Positions 35,782-44,702 of a DNA stretch of 64,000 nucleotides are shown piece after piece. This DNA is from an uncultured Paracoccaceae bacterium (GTDB taxonomy: Bacteria > Pseudomonadota > Alphaproteobacteria > Rhodobacterales > Rhodobacteraceae): positions 62,001 through 126,000 of the forward strand of contig CANNFQ010000009.1 in assembly GCA_947503925.1 (NCBI GenBank). Direction: 5' to 3'. Below the pieces are notes generated by a model. It was not told the DNA's origin. It saw only the letters and a program-made list of their open reading frames with translations, and ran no database searches. The first letter of the stretch is position 1; every line of letters starts with the position of its first letter. The position numbers and the translations under genes were made by a program.

Positions 35782-38016
35782 CTAAAACAGGGCCATATCT
35801 GCCGCCAGCGTATCGAAATCGTTGACCCCGTTGATGTGCAGCACATTGCCCTCGCCCAGATCGATGGTTACGTCGGTGCCATCGATCTGCCCATAGACCG
35901 TTAGAACGTCTTGGGCAGATGTCAGCCCCGTCCAAAGTGATGCATCAAGCCTGATGTCATCAAGCCCCTGTTCGTAATCAGCAATGACATCCGTGCCTCC
36001 GTTAAAGACAAAGCTGTCAGCCCCTGCATCGCCAAACAGAATGTCGTCACCGGCCCCGCCCTCCAACAGGTCGTCATCTGCGCCGCCCCGCAATATATCC
36101 TGCCCGCTAGCGCCTTTCAGGTGATCATCGCCGTCACCCCCGATGATCAGATCGCCCCCGGCCTGCCCATCCAGATCATCATTGCCCGTACGTCCCAAGA
36201 GGATGTCATCCCCGCCCCCACCTTCGACCCTGTCATTGCCTGCGCCTGCGGTGATGATGTCGATCCCGGCGCTGCCGGTGATCGCATCATTTCCCGGCGT
36301 CCCATTCATCACATTGTCCCCATCGGTCACCCGTGCAGAGGTTGCATCATCGTTCCCCGTCAGCGCATTGCGCAAATTGCCAAAGCCATAGCCGCTGATC
36401 ACCGCGATCCCGTCCGTCAGGCTGCCGACCATGCCTATATCATCGCCCGGTATCGGTTCCGGGTCCGGATCTGGTGGCGGCGTCGCAGGCCCGGGGTACC
36501 CCGGTTCGATCACGGTCCCAATCCGCGTCCCCGCCCCGATCACGTCGTCATTGTCCAGCAACCGATAATCGATGTAATTGCCGTCCGCACTGCGCACGAT
36601 CAACAATTCATCTCCATAGGCCACATCCATCCCGTAGGATTGGATCGAAAAGGTCAGTTGGCTGATATCACGCAGCAGCGGCCAGAGTGACAGGTCAAGT
36701 TTATCCTCGCCCAGGGTGAAGTCCAAAATCGTGTCGGTCAGCCCGTCGCGTGATAGGATGAATGTATCCGCCCCATCCCCCCCCGTCATGGTGTCGCTGC
36801 CGTCCCCGTCGCGCAGGATGTCGTTCCCATCCCCTGCGCTGATCTGGTCATTGCCATCATGCCCTTGCAGAATATCATTGCCTGTCGTTCCGATCAGTAG
36901 TCCGCCACCGATGGCCGCTGTGTTCGTGACACCGGGTGTCCCGCTGTCATAGCGCAGCTGGGTGACCCCGATCTCACTGCTGCTGGCAACATAGATATCA
37001 AGCCCGTTTCCCCGCCCCTGCACCGCAAGCGCGCTGACATTGTCGAGACTCATGTCATTGCTGTCTTCGATATGGGCGCGGGCCAGCAGATGCCCGCCTT
37101 CAAGCAGAACAAAGACCGACACCCCGTCATCCGCGCCACCGGCGATGACATATGTCTGATTCTGATGTGTCACCACCGTCAGCGATGTCACCCCGCCAAA
37201 CCGCGATGTCAGGCTGTCAAGAACATGATCTCGCATGGTCAGACTGCCATCCGTCCCGACCTCTATCACGCTGAGCGTGCTGCTGCCTGCCGCCGCGATG
37301 ATCGCGTAAGTGGTACCGCCAATCTCTGCCATTTCCATCGCACTTGGCGCGCTGATCCAGAGCCCGTCATCAGGGTTGACATGGTCGCTGGCCGATGTGG
37401 ACCCGTCTGATTCAACCGCCCAGCTTGTCACCCCGTTTTGCAGCGGGTTGACCGTAAGCAGGTAATCCTGCCCCCCGATCCTGACAGCCGTGGATGCCGC
37501 AACCTGATCAGCAAAGCCGCTTGGCCCGTCATGAATTGTCTGCTGTGCGCTGAATGTGCCATTGGCGCCAAAGGAAAGCTGCCCGATCCCCCCGATGCCA
37601 ACCATGCCACCATAGATGATCTGGGTCCCGTCCGCAAAGTTGATCTGGGTACCATGAAGGAACCCCGCAAAGCTGGTCGGCAGGGTGGTGAGCGTCTCTG
37701 CCGGGCTGAATGAACCATCGCTATTCAGGCGCAGCGTTTGCAGATCCCCATCTGCCCCGCCACCGGTCAGCAAGCCGATATCGGTTCCAAGATTTACGCT
37801 GCTGATTGTCGCGGTGCCACCCGGTTGGTTTCCTCCATCGAAACTGACGCTGTCGATCACGGCCAATGTGGCCGGACCGATTTGCCAGCTTTGCAGCACC
37901 CCATCATAACGTGTGGTGCTGACCAGAAACCCATCCAAGATCGCCAGATCCGTGATCCGCGAATGATTCAGCTCGGCATCGTCCGATGCATGATCGACGA
38001 AGGATAAAGCTGACAT
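35782..38016 (-). CDS. Large RTX calcium-binding protein with a propeller-like N-terminus
   Basis: The 744-residue protein has no Sec signal. The first 350 residues are repetitive beta-rich segments (for example SFVDHASDDAELNHSRITDLAILDG, later TYAIIAAAGSSTLSVIEVG), reminiscent of a beta-propeller. Two RTX blocks follow, at about residues 370-425 and 565-675, with nonapeptides of the GGDGADTF type. These bind Ca2+ and mark type I secretion substrates. The ligand of the propeller-like part is unknown. GGGGGACC precedes the ATG. No secretion ATPase is in the window. Confidence 0.85.
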   Translation of the reverse strand: MSALSFVDHASDDAELNHSRITDLAILDGFLVSTTRYDGVLQSWQIGPATLAVIDSVSFDGGNQPGGTATISSVNLGTDIGLLTGGGADGDLQTLRLNSDGSFSPAETLTTLPTSFAGFLHGTQINFADGTQIIYGGMVGIGGIGQLSFGANGTFSAQQTIHDGPSGFADQVAASTAVRIGGQDYLLTVNPLQNGVTSWAVESDGSTSASDHVNPDDGLWISAPSAMEMAEIGGTTYAIIAAAGSSTLSVIEVGTDGSLTMRDHVLDSLTSRFGGVTSLTVVTHQNQTYVIAGGADDGVSVFVLLEGGHLLARAHIEDSNDMSLDNVSALAVQGRGNGLDIYVASSSEIGVTQLRYDSGTPGVTNTAAIGGGLLIGTTGNDILQGHDGNDQISAGDGNDILRDGDGSDTMTGGDGADTFILSRDGLTDTILDFTLGEDKLDLSLWPLLRDISQLTFSIQSYGMDVAYGDELLIVRSADGNYIDYRLLDNDDVIGAGTRIGTVIEPGYPGPATPPPDPDPEPIPGDDIGMVGSLTDGIAVISGYGFGNLRNALTGNDDATSARVTDGDNVMNGTPGNDAITGSAGIDIITAGAGNDRVEGGGGDDILLGRTGNDDLDGQAGGDLIIGGDGDDHLKGASGQDILRGGADDDLLEGGAGDDILFGDAGADSFVFNGGTDVIADYEQGLDDIRLDASLWTGLTSAQDVLTVYGQIDGTDVTIDLGEGNVLHINGVNDFDTLAADMALF

Positions 38017-38215
38017 GCTGGTCCCCCAAGGCCGTTGTCTTCACACGGCCACAGCGATGTGCCTGCTATCTTGGCCTGAGGGGCGCAGTTTGATGTATTT
38101 AGGTTGAGAATTGGTGCAAAACGAAAGTGCAATTTTATGGATCGATTCTCTTTGCCGTTGAAGCCTCATTCTCGGCCGCGCTAAGGTCGCGCTGATCCGA
38201 CATTAGGAGTTTGAT

Positions 38216-39607
38216 ATGGCACCGAAATTTGGCACAAGCGGCTTGCGCGGGTTGGTTGTTGAACTGACCCCGGCCTGCGTAGCCGATCATATCGGGGCCT
38301 TTATTGTATCCTGCGATATGGGATCCGGCCTGTATCTCGGCCATGATTTGCGCGCTTCATCGCCCGATATTGCCGACATAGTCGGTGATGCCGCCTGTGT
38401 CCGTGGCGTACCCGTTACCCATTGCGGCCCGGTGCCGACCCCGGCCCTGGCCCTTGCTGCGATGCAGGCCGGTGCGGCGGCCGTGATGATCACCGGCAGC
38501 CATATCCCTGCAGATCGCAACGGTTTGAAATTTTACACACCCGAAGGCGAGATCACCAAGGATCATGAGGCGGCTATTCTCGCCGCATTGGGTGCCCCTG
38601 CACCAGCAGTCGCACCAGCCGAGATGACCCGGCATGACAGTGTCACGCAGGCTTATATGGATCGTTACATCACAGGGTTTGCCGATACGCTAAAAGGCAT
38701 GCGTATTGGGATTTACGCCCATAGTGCTGTGGGTCGCGATCTGATGGATATGTTGCTGAAGCGGCTGGGGGCAGAGGTCGTCATGCTGGGCCGGTCTGAT
38801 GTTTTTATCCCCGTGGATACGGAGGCCGTTTCTGCCCCGATCCGGGGTCAGCTGCACGACTGGGCTGCAGCGCTTGGTGTTGATGCCATCATCTCAACCG
38901 ATGCGGATGGCGACCGACCGTTGGTTACCGACGAGACGGGGGCCATTGTTGTTGGCGATGTGCTGGGCCAGATCACAGCTGGTCTGCTGGATGCTGCCAC
39001 AATCGTCACCCCAATTTCATCCAATACCGGCGTTGAGCAAAGCGGCCAGTTTGACAAGGTCGTTCGCACCCGCATCGGATCCCCTTACGTGATTGCCGGC
39101 ATGGACGCCAACCCGACACGCGTTGTGGGCTATGAGGCGAATGGTGGTTTCCTGCTGGGCTTTGATGCCACAGGCCCGACCGGCCCGTTGCCGCAATTGC
39201 TGACCCGTGATGCGGTGCTGCCCATTCTTGCCTGCCTTGCCGCCGCCCGCGAAACCAGCGTCCGCGCGCTGGTGGCCCGTCAACCGTCCCGGTTCACCGC
39301 AGCTGACCGTTTGCAAGAGGTGCCCACCGATCAATCCGCGGCCTTTGTGGCCGGTTTGCGCGAGGATGCGGATCAGCGCGCGGCGTTTCTGGCCCCGTTT
39401 GGCGCAGCAGAGCAGGCTGTCAACATTGATGACGGGCTACGCATGACCCTTGCGAATGGGCGTATCATCCACCTGCGCCCATCCGGCAATGCACCCGAGC
39501 TGCGCTGTTACGTTGAGGCGGAAACCACTGCCGCTGCGGACGAGATGCTATCACAAGGGTTAGCGCAGTTGCGCGGCGTCTTTATGTCGAACGTCAGGCA
39601 TGGTTGA
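38216..39607 (+). CDS. Phosphomannomutase / phosphoglucomutase family enzyme
   Basis: The 463-residue alpha-D-phosphohexomutase has the N-terminal FGTSGLRG, the active-site phosphoserine loop TGSHIPADRNGLKFY (the serine carries the phosphate), the Mg2+ loop DADGDRP, the sugar loop EANGG and the C-terminal phosphate-binding RPSGNAPELR. With manC it could supply GDP-mannose (mannose-6-P to mannose-1-P), but the glucose or glucosamine series cannot be excluded. GGAGTTTG precedes the ATG. Confidence 0.9.
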   Translation: MAPKFGTSGLRGLVVELTPACVADHIGAFIVSCDMGSGLYLGHDLRASSPDIADIVGDAACVRGVPVTHCGPVPTPALALAAMQAGAAAVMITGSHIPADRNGLKFYTPEGEITKDHEAAILAALGAPAPAVAPAEMTRHDSVTQAYMDRYITGFADTLKGMRIGIYAHSAVGRDLMDMLLKRLGAEVVMLGRSDVFIPVDTEAVSAPIRGQLHDWAAALGVDAIISTDADGDRPLVTDETGAIVVGDVLGQITAGLLDAATIVTPISSNTGVEQSGQFDKVVRTRIGSPYVIAGMDANPTRVVGYEANGGFLLGFDATGPTGPLPQLLTRDAVLPILACLAAARETSVRALVARQPSRFTAADRLQEVPTDQSAAFVAGLREDADQRAAFLAPFGAAEQAVNIDDGLRMTLANGRIIHLRPSGNAPELRCYVEAETTAAADEMLSQGLAQLRGVFMSNVRHG

Positions 39608-40137
39608 CGCGATGCACCCGGTTTTCCACATCTGGCTGAGTCTTGGCGTCGCGCAATGTTGGCCCAAACGTCTAGCATTTCTGACCCAGACCGGACCTTA
39701 GGCGCGAACTGGGTCAGCGGTGACAGGGCGGGACTTTCCCGTCATTGACGTTTTGCCATGTTGCTGACGCAGCATTCGTTTGCAGTTGCGGCACTTATCT
39801 TGTTGCAAAGCAGCGCATGTCGTCATTCCAGCCATTCATGGGGCTGTTCTGGCTAGAACCAAGACCGTGCCTTCGATGCATGCCGTCCAGACAAACTAGA
39901 CGAGAGCAGATGCGAATTTCGCCGCTGCATAGCAGATGATGTCTCCAGATCGAACATTCAGTACTAACACACCACAATGATCTCAAACTGCTGTTTTGAT
40001 GTATTTAGAACAGTCCCAAAGGAACTGGGGCGATGCTGCCGTCTAAGCAGGAACTTGCAAAGATCGGTTTGAACGCGTTCCAATTTCCGTGAAATTCGTC
40101 AAATCGAAACCAACGCCCTTTTCTGGGATTAAGGATA
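39608..40137. other. Intergenic region, no recognisable gene
   Basis: About 530 nt between the mutase and the first mobile-element debris. A 7-bp inverted repeat (GACCCAG and CTGGGTC) lies near 39.69-39.71 kb but is not terminator-like. The only open frames are short and match no family I know. It probably marks the edge of the accessory region. Confidence 0.5.
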
Positions 40138-40472
40138 CTAAAGCTCTCCTGAGCCATAGGTTTTGAAGCTCTCCACGACGGCGTTCAGAACTTCATTTGG
40201 GTCTCTTTTCCACCAGTCTTCACCCGAGAAAATCTCGACTTCGCAAGGTCCTTTGTAGCCAGCGTTTTCGACACAAGAACGTATGTCTTTCCGATCGGCC
40301 ACGCCGTCACCCATCATGCCGCGGTCCAAGAGCATATCACGCGTGTTTTCAAGCCAGTCGCACAGGTGATACCCGAAAATTCGGTCTCCGGCTTCAGCGC
40401 AGCTTGCTCGCAGGTCGCTGTCCCACCAGACGTGGTAGACATCAACTGCGATGCCAACGTTGTCCGCCCCAA
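40138..40472 (-). pseudogene. Sugar phosphate isomerase/epimerase, 3' fragment
   Basis: About 110 residues resemble the C-terminal third of a xylose-isomerase-like TIM-barrel isomerase/epimerase: NVGIAVDVYHVWWD with the metal-binding histidine, HLCDW, and GPCEVEIFSGEDWW near the end. The homology starts abruptly at FGADN where an IS3-type orfA sequence joins from upstream in another frame. The 5' two-thirds is missing, so the gene is dead. Confidence 0.8.
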
Positions 40473-40630
40473 AGCTCGGAGATCGAGCTCTCCCCTCGCA
40501 GGCCATCTAAAACGATCCGGATCTTCTCTTCTGCAGAGAATTGCCGACGCGTCTTACGCTTGATCTCTTTAACGTGTTTGTCGGCCAATCCATTCGGCCC
40601 TGTCTTCGTTCTCATCTCGTATCCTTTCAA
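40471..40630 (-). mobile_element. IS3-family transposase OrfA, N-terminal fragment
   Basis: About 50 residues (including KRKTRRQFSAEEKIRIVLDGLRG) match the helix-turn-helix start of IS3-family OrfA. The match stops at SISEL, exactly where the isomerase fragment begins, so the element is truncated. The rest of OrfA, OrfB and the inverted repeats are not seen nearby. Confidence 0.78.
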
Positions 40631-40638
40631 GGATTACA

Positions 40639-41009
40639 ATGAAGCGAAAACTCTCGCTAAGCAAAACTGCCGATCTGTCTCAAAGGCCGTGACGGGATAC
40701 ACGGATCGACTTGAGAATCGATTGAAGCAAAAGGATGCGGCGGACGATCCACAGCTGCGCGGTGCTGCCAGCGAGCTTGCCAGAGGTATTCGCGACGGGC
40801 GTCAGTATGACGTGAAGAAATTGCCCAATGTGAGCATTGCTCAGCAGATGGCGGCAAAAGCTCTAAGCCCCAAAGATGTTTCCCGGATTATTGAACAGGC
40901 CAGGGTCAAGAATGCGACCGGGACCCAGGCCGCAGGAAAGGGGAATGCTGAGATGCCTGCGAAAGATCATGAACGATCAGCACGGACTGAACGCGGTCGG
41001 GAAAGATGA
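40639..41009 (+). pseudogene. Unidentified helical protein remnant
   Basis: An open frame reading NEAKTLAKQN onward gives about 120 charged helical residues (for example TDRLENRLKQKDAADDPQLRG and later SPKDVSRIIEQARVKNATG). Its upstream part runs antisense through the IS and isomerase debris, so only the portion after about 40.64 kb can be meaningful. It looks like the C-terminal end of a larger, possibly plasmid- or phage-derived protein. Its stop overlaps an ATG (41006) opening a further 66-codon frame, equally unrecognised. Confidence 0.35.
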
Positions 41010-41172
41010 ACGAAGCTCTCCGTCTCGAAGCTCGCTTGAGCGGCCATTTGCATGATCTGCGGACAATTGCCGCGGGTTTGTACAAACACAGGCGGTTCCA
41101 ATCTGATACTGCAAATCACAATTCCCAGAGTTTACATAGGTGTTTTGCGAAGGCCGCGCCCAGAAAATATAG

Positions 41173-42195
41173 TCAAATCTTGCCAGATTTCTCCATTATG
41201 GTTTGAATCAGTCCTGAGGGCATTTGAATGCCAGATACCGCAGTTCGGGCGCGATTGTCGTGGCGACGCTGGCCGGGCAGACGGGTTCCGGGAATGGCGC
41301 TTAGCCGATCGAAAAACGCTTCGGTATGTTTCAGCCAGCCGGGATCGCCAAATTTCGACGGATCGATTGCCAGCAGGAACTCTCCGCCGCGCGGCGGGCC
41401 GCCATCGCCGTTGTCAGCCTCGGCGGCCTCATAACTGAAGCGGTCTCCTGTCAGGCCCGCGGCCAGAAGCTCAACCAGCATGGCGATGGCCGACCCTTTA
41501 TGCCCGCCGAAGGGCAGCAGCACGCCGCCGTCAAGGATCGCGTTGGGGTCGGTAGTGGGATGGCCGTCGGCATCCAGCCCGACGCCTTCGGGTACGGGTT
41601 GGCCGTCGCGGGCCGCAATCATCACTTCACCCCGCGCCATCGCCGCGGAGGCTTGATCAAAGACCATCGGGGGCTTGCCCGCGCGCGGCCAGCCAAACGC
41701 CATCGGATTTGTTCCAAAAAGCGCCCGGTAGCCACCATGGGGCGCCATCGCGGGCAGATAGGCTGTGCAGGCAAACGTGCAAAGCCCGGCTTCGGCCAGC
41801 GGTTCGACCTCGCACCAGAGTGCCGAGAAGTGATGCGCGCGTATGATCGAGGCCGCCGCAAGGCCATATGTGCGCGCTGCGTCGATCAGCGCCGGCCGGA
41901 CCTGTTCTAGGGCGAGCGGCGCAAATCCGCAATGACCGTCCACCCGCAGCACTGAGGGCAGAAGGTGGGTGATCTCCGGCCGAGCCGCTCCATCGACCTT
42001 GCCGCTTTCCAGCGCGGCCATGTAGCCGGGCAGGCGGAATAGCCCGTGCGAAGCGCAACCATCCGCTTCCGCTCGGATCATAATATCGGCCACGGCGCGG
42101 GCGTTCTCATCATCGCATCCTCCTGCACGCAGGGCTTCTTCGGCCAGCGCGCGGGCATCGTCGAGAGATAGGGTCAGGGTGGCATCGTCGGTCAC
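41173..42195 (-). CDS. Ldh2-family NAD(P)-dependent oxidoreductase (probable cyclic imine reductase)
   Basis: The 340-residue protein is of the malate/L-lactate dehydrogenase (Ldh2) superfamily: the signature ADGCASHGLFRLPGY, the substrate-side histidine in IRAHHFSALW, and the cofactor region GTNPMAFGWPR, FGGHKGSAIAMLVELLAAG. Members near amino-acid transporters often reduce delta1-piperideine- or delta1-pyrroline-2-carboxylate (D-lysine, D-proline or hydroxyproline routes). Others are malate or ureidoglycolate dehydrogenases. It ends the leftward ABC-transporter unit, 10 nt after the ATPase gene. Confidence 0.8.
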   Translation of the reverse strand: MTDDATLTLSLDDARALAEEALRAGGCDDENARAVADIMIRAEADGCASHGLFRLPGYMAALESGKVDGAARPEITHLLPSVLRVDGHCGFAPLALEQVRPALIDAARTYGLAAASIIRAHHFSALWCEVEPLAEAGLCTFACTAYLPAMAPHGGYRALFGTNPMAFGWPRAGKPPMVFDQASAAMARGEVMIAARDGQPVPEGVGLDADGHPTTDPNAILDGGVLLPFGGHKGSAIAMLVELLAAGLTGDRFSYEAAEADNGDGGPPRGGEFLLAIDPSKFGDPGWLKHTEAFFDRLSAIPGTRLPGQRRHDNRARTAVSGIQMPSGLIQTIMEKSGKI

Positions 42196-42205
42196 TATGG
42201 CTGCC

Positions 42206-42952
42206 TCACAGGATCTGGCTGAGGAATTCGCGGGTTCGCGGATCGCTTGCCTGCTTAAAGAAAGTGGCGGGCGGGCCGTGTTCGACGATCACGCCGCGAT
42301 CGGTGAAATAGATGTGGTCGGCGACCTCGCGGGCAAAACCCATTTCGTGAGTGACAAGAATGCAGGTCATGCCCTCGGCGGCCAGATCCTTGATCGTCAC
42401 CAGCACTTCTTTGACAGTCTCCGGGTCAAGCGCCGCCGTCACCTCGTCAAACAGCATCACATCGGGGTTCATCGCCAGCGACCGGGCGATGGCCACCCGC
42501 TGCTGCTGACCGCCCGACAATTCGCCCGGGTAGCTGTCTTCCTTCCCCTGCAGCCGCACCTTGGCGAGAAGCTTGCGGGCGCGTTCCTCGACCTCTCTCT
42601 TATCCTCTTTGAGCACCTTGATCGGTGCCATCATCACATTTTGCAGCGCGGTTTTGTGCGGGAAGAGGTTGTATTGCTGGAACACCATCCCGACTTTTCT
42701 GCGGAGTGCCAGCTTGTCAAGCTTGGAGTCGTGCACCTCCAAGCCCTCGACGGTGATCGAACCGGATTGGATGTCGTTCAATGCGTTGATGCAGCGAATG
42801 AGCGTCGATTTTCCCGACCCAGACGGGCCGATGATACAAATCACCTCGCCCTTCAAAATGTCGATGCTGATGCCTTTCAGCACTTCGAGAGCACCGAAAG
42901 ATTTGTGCACATCTTTTATCGAAACGATGGGTTGGTCAGGGTTCCACGTCAT
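42206..42952 (-). CDS. Polar amino acid ABC transporter ATP-binding protein
   Basis: The 248-residue ATPase is of the GlnQ/HisP type: Walker A GPSGSGKST, signature LSGGQQQR, Walker B VMLFDEVTAALDPE and the GMVFQQYNLFPHKT Q-loop region. It energises the two permeases just upstream (12-nt gap). Substrate cannot be read from the ATPase; neighbours suggest an amino acid or cyclic derivative. Confidence 0.92.
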   Translation of the reverse strand: MTWNPDQPIVSIKDVHKSFGALEVLKGISIDILKGEVICIIGPSGSGKSTLIRCINALNDIQSGSITVEGLEVHDSKLDKLALRRKVGMVFQQYNLFPHKTALQNVMMAPIKVLKEDKREVEERARKLLAKVRLQGKEDSYPGELSGGQQQRVAIARSLAMNPDVMLFDEVTAALDPETVKEVLVTIKDLAAEGMTCILVTHEMGFAREVADHIYFTDRGVIVEHGPPATFFKQASDPRTREFLSQIL

Positions 42953-42963
42953 GGCGGGGCTCC

Positions 42964-43863
42964 TCAGAATTTAACGGCAAAGCGGCGTTCGAGCCGCATG
43001 GTGAGGCGCGCAATCGGGTAGCAGTAGAGGAAGAAGATTACGAGCGCGCTACCGAAGAAGGGGAAGATCAGGTCGGGCCGGCCGTTTTCGGCCGCCATCG
43101 CCTGGCGGAGTGTGGTAACCAGTTCTCCGACACCGAGGATCGAGACCAACGGTGTGGCCATGGTCAGGATCGCATACCAGTTCATCCATGGCGGGATCAT
43201 CCGCTTGAAACATTGCGGCAGGATGATCAGCCACAGAGTCTGACGGCGGCTATAGGCGAGGCTTTCGGCGGCCTCCCATTGGCCCGAGGGGACCGAACTG
43301 ATGCCACCGCGGACAATCTCGGACACATTCGCCATGATTGGCAGGCTAAGCGCCAATACTGCCTTGATCCAGTCGGGGAAGTTTATCGACTCGCCGAACA
43401 GGCTGAATTTGTTCGGGATCGACAGCATGACCACGAAGATCACCACCAGCCACGGCGAGTTCTGGAAGGTGCGGGTCACGAAACGCGACAATGCGCGTAC
43501 GATCCGGCTGGGCGCGATCTGGCCCAGGCCGAGGAACACACCCAGCATTGTGCCAAGCGCCATGGTCAGGAAGCTGATCAGGATGTTCAGGGCAAAGCCC
43601 TTGGTTATCAAGAGTGGCAGCCAGCGCATCAGCACGGCAAATGGCGGGTCTTTCATCGAGGTCGACTGCGCTAGCGCCTGAACCGGGTAATAGAGCAAGG
43701 GTATGAGCACAATGCCGAAGACAAGCGCCGGTGGCAGTGAGGCGAGATATCGCGAGAAGCCCAACGGGTCGTTCGGGGCCGCATAGCGCGACTTGAAGGA
43801 ATACATGACTGCGAGGTCGGTCTTAGCGGGGGCGTTGACGCCGGGTATGGAGCGGTTAGCCAT
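42964..43863 (-). CDS. Polar amino acid ABC transporter permease (longer)
   Basis: This 299-residue HisM/GlnP-type permease has about five or six membrane helices after a 40-residue soluble N-terminus. The inner-membrane contact loop is recognisable as SEIVRGGISSVPSGQWEAAESLAYSRRQTL. It starts 2 nt after the other permease ends, so the pair is translated together and probably forms a heterodimer. Confidence 0.9.
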   Translation of the reverse strand: MANRSIPGVNAPAKTDLAVMYSFKSRYAAPNDPLGFSRYLASLPPALVFGIVLIPLLYYPVQALAQSTSMKDPPFAVLMRWLPLLITKGFALNILISFLTMALGTMLGVFLGLGQIAPSRIVRALSRFVTRTFQNSPWLVVIFVVMLSIPNKFSLFGESINFPDWIKAVLALSLPIMANVSEIVRGGISSVPSGQWEAAESLAYSRRQTLWLIILPQCFKRMIPPWMNWYAILTMATPLVSILGVGELVTTLRQAMAAENGRPDLIFPFFGSALVIFFLYCYPIARLTMRLERRFAVKF

Positions 43864-43865
43864 AA

Positions 43866-44609
43866 TCAGCCCCCGTAACCGGGGATTTTCATCGCCCGTT
43901 CCCAGACCCGCATGCCCGAAGCCAGAAGGCCCACAAGGCCCACATAGATGACAAACATCAGGATCATCGACGGGTATTGCGCCGTAGTGAAATCGCTCAT
44001 GATCTGTACGAGCTGGTAAAAGAGCTCCGGAACCGCGATCACCATCGCCTGTGTCGTGGTCTTGGCCAAGTTGATCAGATTGGCGTTGAGCGCCGGTAGG
44101 CTGGCACGGAACGCCAGCGGCAGAGTGATGTAACTGTAGATCTGAAGCTTGTTGAACCCAAGCGCCTCGGCCGCCTCGCTGGTGCTGTCGGGCACCGATT
44201 CCAGCCCGGCGCGGAAGATTTCGACATTGAAGGCACCGGCGAAGAAGCTGAGTGAGATGACCGCCCAGCCGACATTCGAGATGATCGGGACCTCAAGCCA
44301 GCCATCGGGCGAATAAGACGGCGTGTAGGGCCCGAGCGCGAAGTAGAAGAACAGCAACTGCACCATCGGCGGCGTGTTGCGGAAGAACTGAATGTAGCCC
44401 TGGCTGATCAGCCTGAGCGCCCAGATCCGCGAGGTCTGAATGAAGGCGCCGATGACCCCGATGATGACCGAGAACACGATGCATATCACTGCCAGCCTGA
44501 CAGTCATCCAGAACCCATCCACCACCCGCTGCCATTGCACCGGATCGTAGAAGAACACGAAGTTCATCTGCGGATAGGTTTCCGCCAGTTCCCTGAAAAA
44601 CTCTTGCAT
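43866..44609 (-). CDS. Polar amino acid ABC transporter permease (shorter)
   Basis: This 247-residue HisQ/GlnP-type permease has the contact loop VEIFRAGLESVPDSTSEAAEALG and the substrate-channel stretch FFRNTPPMVQLLFFYFALG. It lies between the binding protein and the second permease in one leftward unit. The ATG is preceded by a weak purine stretch (GAAGGCGCC). Confidence 0.9.
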   Translation of the reverse strand: MQEFFRELAETYPQMNFVFFYDPVQWQRVVDGFWMTVRLAVICIVFSVIIGVIGAFIQTSRIWALRLISQGYIQFFRNTPPMVQLLFFYFALGPYTPSYSPDGWLEVPIISNVGWAVISLSFFAGAFNVEIFRAGLESVPDSTSEAAEALGFNKLQIYSYITLPLAFRASLPALNANLINLAKTTTQAMVIAVPELFYQLVQIMSDFTTAQYPSMILMFVIYVGLVGLLASGMRVWERAMKIPGYGG

Positions 44610-44702
44610 GGCGCCTTCGAATTATTTGCGCGCTGTCGCGGCTGACCCAAACGGGCGCGGACACGCACGATCCGCGCGCGTGTCCTGGTTTTGAATGGCC
44701 GC

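Noticed and set aside
35990-36320. Repetitive sequence in the other RTX gene
   Set aside because: Explained by GGxGxD-type calcium-binding repeats in the coding frame.
39686-39713. Inverted repeat GACCCAG/CTGGGTC after the mutase gene
   Set aside because: Short arms, long loop and no T-run; no support as a terminator or IS end.
40197-41009. A 270-codon open frame on the plus strand
   Set aside because: Its first half is antisense to the isomerase and IS fragments, which have clear family likeness, so it is not one gene.
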